The notes beneath the pieces are model-generated. The model had not been told where the DNA came from, ran no database searches, and was given only the letters and a program-made list of their open reading frames with translations. 64,000 nucleotides of DNA, from NCBI RefSeq assembly GCF_002870965.1, contig NZ_PHSO01000001.1, forward strand, positions 310,001 through 374,000, read 5' to 3'. This stretch comes from Tsuneonella flava (GTDB lineage: Bacteria > Pseudomonadota > Alphaproteobacteria > Sphingomonadales > Sphingomonadaceae). Within the stretch, counting starts at the first letter, position 1; every line of letters begins with the position of its first letter. Positions 9,881 to 19,106 of the stretch are shown here, piece by piece. A program made the translations under genes and the position numbers.

Positions 9881-10107
9881 TCGGCGGAAACGACGGTGGC
9901 AACGAAGACAAAGCGCGCGGACGCTACATCATCATAAATGCTCTGCGCTTGTCGGGCGTAGCGATCATAATTCTCGGCCTGCTGATTCACGAGGGGCTAT
10001 TCGACCTGCCGCAATGGATAAGCTGGCCCTTGCTGGCGATCGGCTTGATCGAAGTGTTCGTGACTCCGCAGATCCTGGCTCGCATGTGGAGGACACCGCC
10101 CGAATGA
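9877..10107 (+). CDS. Small two-span membrane protein
   Basis: 76 residues with two hydrophobic segments (about 22-41 and 49-66) joined by a short loop HEGLFDLPQW. The N-terminus is Gly/Asp-rich and the C-terminus LARMWRTPPE. I do not recognise a characterised family. It is coupled on both sides by ATGA overlaps, to the HAD phosphatase gene and to the ATP12 gene, which strongly supports that it is translated. Confidence 0.8.
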   Translation: MIGGNDGGNEDKARGRYIIINALRLSGVAIIILGLLIHEGLFDLPQWISWPLLAIGLIEVFVTPQILARMWRTPPE

Positions 10108-10814
10108 AGCGGTTTTGGAAAGAGGTGTCGGTGATCGCTGCGGAGAGTGTCTGGCAGATCGCTCTCGACGGGCGCGCGATCAAAACACAGGGCGGCAAGG
10201 CACAGATCCTGCCGACCCGCGCGCTGGCTGAGATGCTGGCCGGGGAATGGCGCGCGCAGGGCGATGACGTCGATCCCGCAACCTTCCCGCTGCGCGATAT
10301 GGCAGACTATGCCATCGATCAGGTCGCCGCCGATCCAGCGGGCGCTGCTGCCAAGCTGCTGGCCTATGCCGAAACCGACACGCTGTGCTATCGCGCCGAT
10401 CCCGACGAACCGCTCCATGCGCGGCAGCAGGAAGTGTGGGAGCCGATTGTCACTGCATTCGAAGCGCGCGAAGGGGTGCGGCTGGCGCGGGTCAGCGGCA
10501 TTGTCCACCATCTGCAACCCGATGCGACAATGGATGCCTTGCGCGCGCGACTGGCCCGGCTCGATCCGTTTATTCTCGCTCCGCTGGAAGTGATGACCGC
10601 GCTGTCCGCATCGCTGTGCGTCGCATTGTCCGCTCTGGAGCCGGACGCCGATCATGCCGCTCTGTGGGCCGCCTCCGAACTGGAAGAGCACTGGCAGGCC
10701 GAATTATGGGGCCGCGACGAAGAGGCCAAGGCCCGCCACGATACCCGCACCAAAGCATTTATGCTGGCGGCCGATTTCGCGCGGGCGGCAACGGACAACA
10801 ACGGCGAGGCGTGA
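10104..10814 (+). CDS. ATP12-family F1-ATPase assembly chaperone
   Basis: 236 residues. MKRFWKEVSV, ALDGRAIKTQGGKAQILPTRALAEMLAGEW, LLAYAETDTLCYRAD and ASELEEHWQAELWGRDEEAKAR follow the ATP12 family from end to end. In mitochondria Atp12 binds the alpha subunit of F1 until it is assembled with beta; the alphaproteobacterial homologues are the likely ancestors, with a presumed similar role. It is the last gene of the crcB cluster; the start overlaps the upstream stop. A GGGGGG/CCCCCC hairpin lies immediately behind the stop but without a T-run. Confidence 0.92.
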   Translation: MKRFWKEVSVIAAESVWQIALDGRAIKTQGGKAQILPTRALAEMLAGEWRAQGDDVDPATFPLRDMADYAIDQVAADPAGAAAKLLAYAETDTLCYRADPDEPLHARQQEVWEPIVTAFEAREGVRLARVSGIVHHLQPDATMDALRARLARLDPFILAPLEVMTALSASLCVALSALEPDADHAALWAASELEEHWQAELWGRDEEAKARHDTRTKAFMLAADFARAATDNNGEA

Positions 10815-10856
10815 AGGGGGGAATCCCCCCTCGTACCCGCTGGCCCTTCCCGCCCT

Positions 10857-10949
10857 CGTCATTGCGAGGAGCCATAGGCGACGTGGCAATCCATCGACCA
10901 TACCTCGCCTCCATCGCAACCGATGCGATGAGAGGGGGCGTCGGGTGGA
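10857..10949. repeat. Partial copy of the GTCATTGCGAG element
   Basis: This begins CGTCATTGCGAGGAGCC and matches the first two thirds of the element at 11054-11172 almost base for base, including GACGTGGCAATCCATCG and CCTCGCCTCCATCGCAACCG, then stops after GAGGGGGCGTCGGG. The right inverted end is missing. Confidence 0.75.
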
Positions 10950-10952
10950 AGC

Positions 10953-11053
10953 TTGTCACACGAAGGCGCGAAGGCACGGAGAAGGTTTGGTTCTGGGGGA
11001 GAGGACGCACTGCCGATGGTTGGTCAATGCTATTACGCGTATCCCCTCCACTC
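10953..11053 (+). repeat. Dispersed spacer module preceding the inverted-end element (copy 1)
   Basis: A stretch of about 100 bases starting TTGTCACACGAAGGC and containing AAGGTTTGGTTCTGGGGG, GCACTGCCGATGGTTGG and TATTACGCGTATCCCC. Closely similar sequence precedes the element at 17965, and an inverted copy lies at 50146-50240, so the module and the element travel, or are conserved, together. Confidence 0.7.
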
Positions 11054-11172
11054 GTCATTGCGAGGAGCCGAAGGCGACGTGGCAATCCATCGACCATACC
11101 TCGCCTCCATCGCAACCGCCGCGATAGGAGGGGGTGTCGGGACATGGATTGCTTCACTGCGTTCGCAATGAC
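11054..11172. repeat. 119-bp element with GTCATTGCGAG inverted ends (copy 1)
   Basis: Begins GTCATTGCGAGG and ends TTCGCAATGAC; inside, GGCAATCCAT is mirrored by ATGGATTGC. The whole unit is therefore a long imperfect palindrome able to fold as one hairpin. Related copies are at 17965-18080 and 52741-52858. It is probably a non-autonomous dispersed repeat; no ORF. Confidence 0.75.
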
Positions 11173-11285
11173 GAGCGGGGAGGCAGGCGCAGGAACCGAG
11201 CCCCGATACGGGCCGGGGTAACGAGAGGAAAACGCGCCTGAGAAGTGGGTGTCGGAATAGAACGATACGAACTTCAGTTCGCCGC

Positions 11286-11873
11286 TTACCCCACCCACTC
11301 CGCGACATCGCTGGCCACTTTGTTGGCCGCTTCGTTCAGCGCAGCACTTACCGGACCTGCTTCGGGTGCGGTCGCAGGAACTTGCGCTGAAAAGCGCCGG
11401 GTTTTCACTTTCTGTCCGCTGACGTCGAGCACCGCATCATACGTGACCACCGCCTGCATCGAACGGGCATCGTATCCGAATTCGGTGAGGGTTCCGCGCA
11501 ACTGGCGTTTGGGCGTCAGCGCGGTTTCGTCGTTGTCGATCACCAGTTTGCCGGTCTTGGCGCGGATCGTTTCGCCCAGCAGATTGCGGAACAGCTTGGC
11601 CGGGGCATCAACCCATTGGGCATCCTTGAGATAGGCGACGCTGGTCGCATCGACCTGCACCGGCACCCGCGTGGTCGACAGTTTGGCCGCCGCCTCCGGC
11701 TCCGTCACAGCCAGCGCACCGGCAGCATCGCCAGAGATCGTCGTTCCCGCGGACACCGTGGCATCGGGGGTCAGCGTCAGCAAACTGTCGGGCACTTTGC
11801 CGCCGAGGCTGACGCAACCGGACAGCAGAACGGCAGGAACCAGCAGAGCGGCATAGCGGATAGGACGGATCAT
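11286..11873 (-). CDS. ABC-type transport auxiliary lipoprotein (Mla/PqiC type)
   Basis: 195 residues with a lipoprotein signal ending LLVPAVLLSGC; Cys20 is the acylation site. The rest fits the ABC-transport auxiliary lipoprotein family (PqiC-like, SIMPL of segments EFGYDARSMQAVVTYDAVLDV), which works at the outer membrane end of MCE lipid transporters. It is the last gene of the mlaE-F-D cluster. ATG 11873 is chosen over a GTG at 11894 because it has GAGGAA upstream and gives a compact signal peptide. It ends convergently with the repeat-rich interval. Confidence 0.85.
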   Translation of the reverse strand: MIRPIRYAALLVPAVLLSGCVSLGGKVPDSLLTLTPDATVSAGTTISGDAAGALAVTEPEAAAKLSTTRVPVQVDATSVAYLKDAQWVDAPAKLFRNLLGETIRAKTGKLVIDNDETALTPKRQLRGTLTEFGYDARSMQAVVTYDAVLDVSGQKVKTRRFSAQVPATAPEAGPVSAALNEAANKVASDVAEWVG

Positions 11874-11898
11874 CACGGAAAGGTTCCTCGTCACGGGC

Positions 11899-12849
11899 TT
11901 ATTTCGGATCGTAATCGGGCAGCTTTTTGCCCCCGATCAGACTACCGGCACCCTGGTTCTTGAGCTGGTCTGTCATTTCGCGCAGCGCCTTGCTGGTACG
12001 CCGCAGGTCCTGCATCGTCGCATCGACCGCCGGCAGTGTGCTTTCGCTCAGTTCGCGCGCAGCAGGCCGGGCATCGTTGAGCGTGGCGGTCAGCGCCTTG
12101 CCCGCCTGATCGGCGGATTTCAGCGTCTGGCGCATCTGTTCGGCCAGATTCTGGCCATCCTTGTTCACCAGATCGTTGGTCGAATTCATCACCTTCTCGA
12201 ACGAATCGAGCGCTTCGCTGCCCTGCCGCAACGTAACCTGCAATTCAGCCAGCGTCCGCTTCACTTCGGGCGTCGCGCTCGAAAGATCCGCCGTCATCTT
12301 GTTGGTATTGGCCAGAATTCCCGCAATCGAATCCTGATTGCGGTCCGACAGCAGTTGCGTCAGCCGTTCGGTCAATGTGGCCAGTCGTTCCAGCAACAGT
12401 GGCGCATTGGCCAGCAATTCGTTGAAACCGCCCGCCTTGGGCGGAATCACCGGCACATCTTCCGGGCAGGCAGTGGTTTCACATGTGATCGGCGGCGCAC
12501 CATTGCGCGCACCGTCGAGCATAATAGTCGAAACGCCGGTGAAGGAGCCCTGAATCGTAGCGGTCGTGCCAACCAGAATCGGCACGTTTTCGTCAATCTT
12601 CACTCTCACACGAACGAACTGGGGGTCTTTCTCCCACAACTGGATTTCGCTGACCTGCCCCGAGGGGACACCGGCGAAGCTGACTACCGACCCTTTCGCC
12701 AGGCCGGAAACCGACTGGTTGAAAAATATGTCGTAATCTTTCTGACTGCCTTTGTTCAGCCCGGCCAGCCAGACGAAAAACACCGCCAGCGCAGCGAGCA
12801 GGAGGAGCGTGACCGCCCCGACCCAGATGTGATTGGCCCGTGTTTCCAT
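11899..12849 (-). CDS. mlaD: MlaD-like MCE domain protein
   Basis: 316 residues. One N-terminal membrane anchor (about 9-28) is followed by the MCE domain (about 38-115: YDIFFNQSVSGLAKGSVVSFAGVPSGQVSEI), then a long helical region (about 150-305) rich in Leu heptads. MCE proteins form periplasmic hexameric rings that carry phospholipids between the outer membrane and an ABC transporter in the inner membrane. A cysteine pair lies in CETTACPED (about 139-145). It follows mlaF after 10 bases and precedes the lipoprotein gene by 25 bases. Confidence 0.93.
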   Translation of the reverse strand: METRANHIWVGAVTLLLLAALAVFFVWLAGLNKGSQKDYDIFFNQSVSGLAKGSVVSFAGVPSGQVSEIQLWEKDPQFVRVRVKIDENVPILVGTTATIQGSFTGVSTIMLDGARNGAPPITCETTACPEDVPVIPPKAGGFNELLANAPLLLERLATLTERLTQLLSDRNQDSIAGILANTNKMTADLSSATPEVKRTLAELQVTLRQGSEALDSFEKVMNSTNDLVNKDGQNLAEQMRQTLKSADQAGKALTATLNDARPAARELSESTLPAVDATMQDLRRTSKALREMTDQLKNQGAGSLIGGKKLPDYDPK

Positions 12850-12859
12850 TGCGTTCTTC

Positions 12860-13759
12860 CTATGCCCCCTTGTCCGGGGCGCTGTCTATCGCTTTGCTAT
12901 CGGCCCTGGCGCGCTGGTGGCTGTCTTTCGCCGCCCGGCCGCGCGGGCCGTTGAAATATTCGTCGATCCACGGATGGTCGCTTTCCAGCAATTCGGGGAT
13001 CGTGCCGATAGCGATCACTTTCTTGTCCGCCAGCACCGCTACCCGGTCGCAGATTTCGTATAGCGTATCGAGATCGTGGGTAATCAGGAACACCGTCAGC
13101 CCCAGCGTATCGGCCAGTTCGCGTGTCAACCGGTCGAACGCCGCCGCGCCGATCGGATCGAGCCCCGCCGTCGGTTCATCCAGAAACAGCAGTTCGGGGT
13201 CGAGCGCCAGCGCTCGGGCGAGCCCGGCGCGCTTCTTCATACCGCCGGACAGTTCGGATGGATACTTCGCCGCCGCTTCCGCGGACAGCCCCGTCAGCAC
13301 GACCTTGAACCGGGCGATTTCGTCGAGCAGCTCGGGCCCTATTTCTGGGTAGAACTGCTTAAGCGGCACCTGCACGTTCTCGCCCACTGTCAAAGTGGAA
13401 AACAGGGCCCCGCCCTGAAACAACACGCCCCACCGGTTACGCACGCCCAGCGTCTCGTCCGGATCGGCATCGGTGATCGAGCGTCCGAAGACCTCTATAT
13501 GCCCTTCCTGCGGCACTTGAAGGCCGATAATCGAGCGCATCAGCACCGATTTGCCGGTGCCCGAACCGCCGACCACGCCGAGGATTTCGCCGCGCCGCAC
13601 CTTGAGCGACAAATCCTCGTGGACCACCTGATCGCCAAACCGGTTGGTCAGGCCTTCCACCACGATAGGGTATTCGCCGGTATAGCGCTGCTCGCTGCCC
13701 GTCTGCTGGCTATTGTCCGGCTGTTCGTCCTGGGTGTCGATGGCGTCGGCCTCAGTCAT
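12860..13759 (-). CDS. mlaF: MlaF-like ABC transporter ATP-binding protein
   Basis: 299 residues with Walker A GGSGTGKS (about 64-71), signature LSGGMKKRAGLARAL and Walker B LLFLDEPTAGLDP, then the switch His in ITHDLDTL. The first 25 residues are acidic and polar, unlike MlaF of E. coli. It should power the Mla-type lipid transporter with MlaE. The ATG at 13759 overlaps the mlaE stop by one base (TGATG), which is better supported than the GTG three codons upstream. Confidence 0.94.
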   Translation of the reverse strand: MTEADAIDTQDEQPDNSQQTGSEQRYTGEYPIVVEGLTNRFGDQVVHEDLSLKVRRGEILGVVGGSGTGKSVLMRSIIGLQVPQEGHIEVFGRSITDADPDETLGVRNRWGVLFQGGALFSTLTVGENVQVPLKQFYPEIGPELLDEIARFKVVLTGLSAEAAAKYPSELSGGMKKRAGLARALALDPELLFLDEPTAGLDPIGAAAFDRLTRELADTLGLTVFLITHDLDTLYEICDRVAVLADKKVIAIGTIPELLESDHPWIDEYFNGPRGRAAKDSHQRARADSKAIDSAPDKGA

Positions 13760-14868
13760 CAGTCCCACCCGATCGACGTGAAGAACACCGCGAAAAACGC
13801 ATCGAGCACGATGACAGAGAAGATACCGAGCACCACCGCCTTCGTCGTCCGCAGGCCGACATCTTCGGAATTACCCTGCACCTGCATCCCCTGATAACAG
13901 CCGGTCAGGCCGACGATCAGGCCGAATACCGGCGCCTTTATCATCCCGACATAGAAATCGGTCAGCGGAACCACTTCTTTGATTCGCAAAAGAAATGTTC
14001 CAAATGGAATGCCCAGCGAGAAACCTGAGACCGTCGCCCCGCCAATGATCGCCATGACCGAAGCATAGAAACCAAGCAGCACCATCATGAATGTCACCGC
14101 CAGCACGCGCGGCACGACCAGCGCTTCCATCGGGGAAATCCCGATTGTCCGCATCGCATCGATTTCTTCGGTCAGCTTCATCGTACCGAGTTGTGCAGCG
14201 AAGGCAGAGCCGGAGCGGCCCGCAACCATAATCGCGGTCATCAACACACCCAGTTCGCGCATAGTGATGCGGCCAACCAGATTCACAGTCAGCATTTCCG
14301 CGCCAAACTGAGCGAGCTGAACGGCACCCTGTTGCGCGATGACGATCCCGATCAGAAAACTCATCAAGCCGATGATGCCCAGCGCAGCCACGCCCACCAG
14401 TTCGAACTGACGGACAAGCGCTGTCATGCGGAAGCGGCGCGGATGGCGTATCAGACTGAAAATGGAAGCGATGAAGGCGCCGAAGAAGCCCAGCGCATAG
14501 AGCCCACCGCGACCCATCGCGAAAACCTGATCGCCCACCCCGCCGAACACACGCTGTGCGAATGGCAGGCGTTGGGGCGACACATCGATATCGTCGTCGA
14601 TATCCCCGACAGCGCCCAGCAACCGTTTTGCCCGATCGCTTGCCCCGGTAACCGCTGCCCCGGTCTCGCGCGCCAGAGTGCACGCGATCCACGCGCCCAC
14701 CGTATCGATTTCCGTAACTTCGGAAATATCGATTTCGGCAAACGGCCCGGTCAGTGCGCGCAAGTCGCTATCGACCGCGCCGACAGTGGATATCAGGTAG
14801 GGCCCGCGCAGCACCAGCCGCTGGCCCCCGCCGGTATCCTCGATGGAAAATTCTGCCCCTTCGCTCAT
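13759..14868 (-). CDS. mlaE: MlaE-like permease with N-terminal STAS domain
   Basis: 369 residues. The first part (about 1-95) is a STAS-like fold: [18 protein letters not shown] and [12 protein letters not shown]. The rest is the MlaE permease with [66 protein letters not shown], the diagnostic EQ-rich and GR-rich motifs. In E. coli the STAS protein is a separate subunit, MlaB; here it is fused. ATG 14868 starts the STAS domain. It is the first gene of the operon, divergent from valS with 104 bases between. Confidence 0.94.
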   Translation of the reverse strand: MSEGAEFSIEDTGGGQRLVLRGPYLISTVGAVDSDLRALTGPFAEIDISEVTEIDTVGAWIACTLARETGAAVTGASDRAKRLLGAVGDIDDDIDVSPQRLPFAQRVFGGVGDQVFAMGRGGLYALGFFGAFIASIFSLIRHPRRFRMTALVRQFELVGVAALGIIGLMSFLIGIVIAQQGAVQLAQFGAEMLTVNLVGRITMRELGVLMTAIMVAGRSGSAFAAQLGTMKLTEEIDAMRTIGISPMEALVVPRVLAVTFMMVLLGFYASVMAIIGGATVSGFSLGIPFGTFLLRIKEVVPLTDFYVGMIKAPVFGLIVGLTGCYQGMQVQGNSEDVGLRTTKAVVLGIFSVIVLDAFFAVFFTSIGWD

Positions 14869-14972
14869 GCCCTGTTGCCTATGCGGGTAAATCGTCCCGA
14901 CGACAAGCGCGGGATTTCGCTTGCACATGGGCGTTGCGCCTCGCGCGCAGCGCTGGCAAAGCGCCCGGCATC

Positions 14973-17825
14973 ATGACCAGCGAGCTCGCCAAGACATTCG
15001 ACCCGGCCCCGATTGAGGCACGGTGGTACCAGCACTGGGAAAGCACGGGCGCCTTCCGGCCCGAGCGCCCCGACGCGCAACCTTTCACAATCGTCAACCC
15101 ACCGCCGAACGTTACGGGCTCGCTTCACATAGGCCATGCCCTCGATAACACTCTTCAGGACATTGTGATCCGGTACGAGCGTTTGCGCGGTAAAGATGCC
15201 CTGTGGGTCGTGGGTGTCGATCATGCCGGAATCGCCACACAAATGGTGGTCGAACGCCAGCTGGAGGCGCGGCAGGACAAGCGCACCAATTACACCCGCG
15301 AACAGTTCGTGGACAAAGTGTGGGAATGGAAAGAGGAAAGCGGCGGCCAGATCACTGGCCAGCTCCGCCGCCTCGGCTGTTCGATGGACTGGAGCCGCGA
15401 ACAGTTCACGATGGACCCGCATTTCACCAGGGCGGTGATCAAGGTGTTCGTCGATCTTCATGCCAAGGGCCTGATTTATCGCGACAAGCGGCTGGTGAAC
15501 TGGGATCCGAAACTGAAGACCGCGATTTCCGACCTCGAAGTCGAAACGCGCGAAGTCAAAGGCAGCTTCTGGCACTTCAAATATCCGCTGGCCGATGGCG
15601 TCACCACCGCCGATGGCAAGGATTATCTGGAAGTCGCGACCACGCGCCCCGAAACCATGCTGGCCGATATGGCCGTGGCGGTGAACCCGGCGGACGAACG
15701 TTTCGCCAGCGTCGTCGGCAAGGACATCGTCCTGCCGATCACTGGCCGACGTATCCCCGTGGTGGCAGACGAACACGCCGATCCTGAGCTGGGATCGGGC
15801 TGCGTCAAGATCACACCCGGCCACGATTTCAACGACTTCGAAGTAGGCCGCCGCGCCGGTTTCGCTGCGGCGGACATGCTCAACATGCTCGATGCCGAAG
15901 CCAACGTTTGCCAGACGGCAGACGGGTTGGTGCCCGCCGAGTTCATCGGCCTGCATCGCTTCCGCCGCGATGGCGAGGATGGCGCGCGCGAACTGGTCGT
16001 CGCGCGGATGAAGGAACTCGGCTGCCTGATCCCGCATGTCACCACCGACAAGGAAGGCAACGCAGTCGAACACGATGCCGAACCGCGCACGATCCAGACC
16101 CCGTTCGGGGATCGCGGCGGGGTAGTGATCGAACCCTGGCTGACCGATCAGTGGTATGTCGATGCCGAAAAGCTGGCCGGCCCGCCGATGCAGGCAGTGC
16201 GCGACGGCAAGATCGAAATCGTCCCCAAAAGCTGGGAAAAAACGTTCTTCAACTGGATGGAGAATATCCAGCCGTGGTGTGTCAGCCGCCAGTTGTGGTG
16301 GGGGCATCAGATCCCTGTGTGGTATGGCCCGGCTAGAAATGGCGAGGAACCTGACGAACACGCAGTTCGGCCAGTACCATTTGTGGCAACAAGTGAAGAA
16401 GATCTGCTTCGGCAGGCAAGCGATTATTACAATAAGGAGATTGGCGAATTCTTGGTTTTCAATGGAACCGAGGATTATCTCCGCGATGGCCCGTCCCTCG
16501 ATAGGATGTTGAAAACAGAGCTAGTTAGAGACGACGACGTCCTCGACACATGGTTCTCCTCTGCATTGTGGCCGTTCGCCACGCTGGGCTGGCCCGACGA
16601 CACCGAGCTGCTCAGGAAGCACTACCCCAACGATCTGCTGATTTCCGGCTTCGACATCCTGTTCTTCTGGGATGCGCGCATGGCGATGCAGGGCATCGAA
16701 TTCATGGGCGAAGTGCCGTGGAAGCGGCTGTACCTCCACGGCCTCGTCCGGGCGGACGACGGCAGCAAGATGTCGAAATCGAAAGGCAACGTGGTCGATC
16801 CGCTGGGCCTGATCGATGAATACGGCGCCGATGCGCTGCGGTTCTTCATGGCGGCGATGGAAAGCCAGGGCCGCGACATCAAGATGGATAAGAGCCGGGT
16901 CGAGGGATACCGCAACTTCGCGACGAAGCTGTGGAACGCGACCCGTTATTGCCAGTCCAACGGCATCGGTGCGAGCGACACGCTGGCCGCGCCCGAAAGC
17001 CGCCTCGCCGTCAACACATGGATCATCGGCGAAGTCACCGAATGCCTTGAGAAGCTGGATGCGGCAATGGCCGATCTGCGCTTCGATGCGGCGGCGAACA
17101 CCGTCTATCACTTTGTATGGGACCGGTTCTGCGACTGGTATCTGGAGCTTATCAAGCCGGTGCTGGGCGCGGAGGAGGATTCCCCCGCCGCCACCGAAAC
17201 CCGCGCCGTGGCCGGGTGGGTACTCGATCAGATTCTGGTGATGCTGCACCCGTTCATGCCGTTCATCACCGAGGAACTGTGGCACGCACAGGGCGAACGC
17301 GCTTACGATCTGATCGTCGCCAAATGGCCCGATCCGCGCGCCAGTGTCGATCCGGCGGCAAAGGCGGCCATCGACTGGGTAATCGACCTGACCACCGCCA
17401 CCCGCGCAGCGAAGAACGAACTCGGCATCGCGCCGGGGGCCAAGCTGGAAGCATGGGTCGCCAATCCCTCCGACGTGGCGACGCGCACGATCGAACGCAG
17501 CGCGGCAGCGATCGAACGCCTCGCTCGCCTGACTCCGCTGCACGTGGGCGAAGCACCTGCCGGGGCCGCGATGCAAGTGACCGCGGGTGACGACGTGTTT
17601 GTGATCCCGCTGGAAGGCGTGGTCGATATCACCGCGGAAAAGGCCCGGCTGGAAAAGGCGCTGGCCACTTCGGAGAAAGAGGCGAAGTCGCTCGAAGGGC
17701 GGCTGTCCAACCCCAACTTTGTCGAACGCGCCAAGCCCGAAGCGGTGGAGAAAGCCCGCGCCGACCACGCCGCCCATTCGGCAGAGGCGGAACGGCTGAA
17801 GGCAGCGCTGGCCCGACTGGGGTAA
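14973..17825 (+). CDS. valS: Valyl-tRNA synthetase
   Basis: 950 residues, class I aminoacyl-tRNA synthetase that charges tRNA-Val. The HIGH motif is in [15 protein letters not shown], the editing domain follows ([13 protein letters not shown]), the KMSKS loop is in [16 protein letters not shown], and a C-terminal coiled-coil tail ([19 protein letters not shown]) closes the protein. Start ATG 14973 gives [23 protein letters not shown]; the in-frame upstream extension is antisense to mlaE. A segment between GHQIPVWYG and [10 protein letters not shown] (about residues 453-518) is longer than usual, lower in G+C and has different codon choice from the rest. Confidence 0.96.
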   Translation: MTSELAKTFDPAPIEARWYQHWESTGAFRPERPDAQPFTIVNPPPNVTGSLHIGHALDNTLQDIVIRYERLRGKDALWVVGVDHAGIATQMVVERQLEARQDKRTNYTREQFVDKVWEWKEESGGQITGQLRRLGCSMDWSREQFTMDPHFTRAVIKVFVDLHAKGLIYRDKRLVNWDPKLKTAISDLEVETREVKGSFWHFKYPLADGVTTADGKDYLEVATTRPETMLADMAVAVNPADERFASVVGKDIVLPITGRRIPVVADEHADPELGSGCVKITPGHDFNDFEVGRRAGFAAADMLNMLDAEANVCQTADGLVPAEFIGLHRFRRDGEDGARELVVARMKELGCLIPHVTTDKEGNAVEHDAEPRTIQTPFGDRGGVVIEPWLTDQWYVDAEKLAGPPMQAVRDGKIEIVPKSWEKTFFNWMENIQPWCVSRQLWWGHQIPVWYGPARNGEEPDEHAVRPVPFVATSEEDLLRQASDYYNKEIGEFLVFNGTEDYLRDGPSLDRMLKTELVRDDDVLDTWFSSALWPFATLGWPDDTELLRKHYPNDLLISGFDILFFWDARMAMQGIEFMGEVPWKRLYLHGLVRADDGSKMSKSKGNVVDPLGLIDEYGADALRFFMAAMESQGRDIKMDKSRVEGYRNFATKLWNATRYCQSNGIGASDTLAAPESRLAVNTWIIGEVTECLEKLDAAMADLRFDAAANTVYHFVWDRFCDWYLELIKPVLGAEEDSPAATETRAVAGWVLDQILVMLHPFMPFITEELWHAQGERAYDLIVAKWPDPRASVDPAAKAAIDWVIDLTTATRAAKNELGIAPGAKLEAWVANPSDVATRTIERSAAAIERLARLTPLHVGEAPAGAAMQVTAGDDVFVIPLEGVVDITAEKARLEKALATSEKEAKSLEGRLSNPNFVERAKPEAVEKARADHAAHSAEAERLKAALARLG

Positions 17826-17877
17826 CTGTTCAGCCCCCGCCACGACAGTTGCGATGGGTGGGGGCGTCGGGCGATAG

Positions 17878-17964
17878 TTTGTCACACGAAGGCACGGAGT
17901 GGGTTTGGTTCGGGGGTAGGGGGCCGCACTGCCGGTGGCTGGCCAATACTGTTGCGCGCCCCTC
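17878..17964 (+). repeat. Dispersed spacer module (copy 2)
   Basis: Starts TTTGTCACACGAAGGCACGG and includes GGGTTTGGTTCGGGGGTAGG and GCACTGCCGGTGGCTGGCC, matching the module at 10953-11053 and, inverted, at 50146-50240. It directly precedes an inverted-end element, as at 11054. Confidence 0.7.
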
Positions 17965-18080
17965 GTCATTGCGAGGAGCGCAGCGACGTGGCAATCCATC
18001 GCCTGCCCTCGCCCCCGCCACAACCGCTGCGATGGGCGAAACCTTCCCGCAATCGATTGCTTCGCTACGCTCGCAATGAC
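17965..18080. repeat. 116-bp element with GTCATTGCGAG inverted ends (copy 2)
   Basis: Begins GTCATTGCGAGGAGCG and ends GCTCGCAATGAC; inside, GTGGCAATCCATCG is opposed by CAATCGATTGC. Same layout as the copies at 11054-11172 and 52741-52858. Confidence 0.75.
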
Positions 18081-18314
18081 GAAGGGTGGGTTGGTGTGTA
18101 ACGGGTGGAGTACTGAACGGGCGCCAGCCTGAGGGCACTGCGCCTCCAAGCAGAACACGCCACCCCGCACCCTTGCTTCCTCCCACATCCGCAAACCATT
18201 TTCCTAATCCCGCGCGCTGTGCGATGGGGCGGGGATGACCACCTTCGCCCGCCGCTATCGCCACAATGGACCGGGACCATCCGCACCATACGGCCCGGGG
18301 CAGGTTTTTCTTCT

Positions 18315-18341
18315 TCAGGACAGTGTAACATGTGTAACACT
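18315..18341 (+). repeat. TCAGGACAGTGTAACATGTG motif with operator-like palindrome (copy 1)
   Basis: TCAGGACAGTGTAACATGTG is preceded by a T-rich run, as in the copies at 28413 and 55115. Here it continues into AGTGTAACATGTGTAACACT (18322-18341), a 20-base near-perfect dyad of two TGTAACA half-sites that looks like a dimeric repressor operator. It sits 30 bases before queE. Confidence 0.6.
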
Positions 18342-18372
18342 CGTTCAGCCTCACCCTGCAAAGGCTGAACGA
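18341..18372 (+). promoter_or_regulatory. Leader hairpin that includes the queE start codon
   Basis: TCGTTCAGCC (18341-18350) and GGCTGAACGA (18363-18372) form a perfect 10-bp stem around a 12-base loop TCACCCTGCAAA. The last paired base is the A of the queE ATG, and the likely ribosome-binding AAAGG lies at the loop/stem border, so the hairpin could limit translation of queE. It does not match the preQ1 riboswitch classes I know. Confidence 0.5.
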
Positions 18373-19106
18373 TGAAGCTGGTACTGGCGACACAGGCACC
18401 GGGCGAAGCGGAGATATTCGCTTCGCTGCAGGGCGAAGGGCCAAGCATGGGGCAGCCGAGCACTTTCGTGCGGCTGAGCCGCTGCAACCTCGCCTGCCAG
18501 TGGTGCGACACCGCCTACACCTGGCGGTTCGCAGGCGACAATCGCCCGCACCGCGATGCTGTCGATTTCGACCGCAAAGCCAACCAGTTATCGCTGGAGG
18601 TGGCAGATGTGGCCGAACGGATCGCCGCGCTGGCCCCGCGCCGCCTCGTCATCACCGGGGGAGAACCGCTGTTGCAGGCGGGCGCGCTGGCCGAACTGGC
18701 CGGCTTGCTGCCCGATCACCGGGTCGAGATCGAAACCAACGGCACAGTCGCCCCGCCCGCACGGCTCGATATCCATGTCGATCAGTACAACGTCAGCCCC
18801 AAGCTGGCGCACAGCGGCAATCCCGCCGATCTGGCGCTGGTGCCCGAACGGCTGCACCACTGGGCAGGCGAACCGCGCGCGTTCTTCAAGTTCGTGATCG
18901 CCACGCCCGACGATGTGGACGAAGCGACAGCGCTGGTCCGCGCATACCATATCCCACCCGCCCGCGTGTTCCTGATGCCGGAAGGGACCGACAGCGCCAC
19001 TTTGCGGGAACGCGAACGCTGGCTCGCGGCTTTGTGCCTGCAACACGGATATCGCATCAGCGACCGGCTCCACATCCACCTCTATGGGGATACCCGCGGC
19101 ACATGA
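18372..19106 (+). CDS. queE: 7-carboxy-7-deazaguanine synthase
   Basis: 244 residues. QueE is a radical SAM enzyme that contracts 6-carboxytetrahydropterin to 7-carboxy-7-deazaguanine in the path to queuosine. The cluster-binding cysteines are C38, C42 and C45 in CNLACQWC, a CxxxCxxC spacing with W before the last Cys as usual for the family. ITGGEPLLQ, ETNGTVAP and HIHLYGDTRGT match the conserved later motifs. The stop overlaps the start of the MATE gene (ATGA). No other queuosine genes are in the window. The start ATG lies inside a hairpin. Confidence 0.95.
   Translation: MKLVLATQAPGEAEIFASLQGEGPSMGQPSTFVRLSRCNLACQWCDTAYTWRFAGDNRPHRDAVDFDRKANQLSLEVADVAERIAALAPRRLVITGGEPLLQAGALAELAGLLPDHRVEIETNGTVAPPARLDIHVDQYNVSPKLAHSGNPADLALVPERLHHWAGEPRAFFKFVIATPDDVDEATALVRAYHIPPARVFLMPEGTDSATLRERERWLAALCLQHGYRISDRLHIHLYGDTRGT

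Larger units (their letters stand above)
10815..11285. other. Non-coding interval with dispersed repeats
   Basis: 471 bases between the ATP12 gene and the convergent Mla lipoprotein gene. It opens with a G6/C6 hairpin and then holds repeats: a partial element at 10857-10949, a spacer module at 10953-11053, and a complete inverted-end element at 11054-11172. No ORF with coding character is seen. Confidence 0.8.
17826..18371. other. Non-coding interval upstream of queE
   Basis: 546 bases between valS and queE. From left to right it holds the spacer module and inverted-end element (17878-18080), about 220 bases in which nothing is recognised, then the TCAGGACAGTGTAACATGTG motif, a palindrome and the hairpin that covers the queE start codon. 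No coding ORF is supported. Confidence 0.8.

Noticed and set aside
10815-11285. Short ORFs across the repeat-rich interval, such as 10953-11171
   Set aside because: They follow the repeats in any frame and recur with frameshifts at the other copies, so they are not protein-coding.
18341-18372. preQ1 riboswitch ahead of queE
   Set aside because: The hairpin lacks the A-rich tail and conserved loop of preQ1 classes; kept only as an unexplained leader hairpin.
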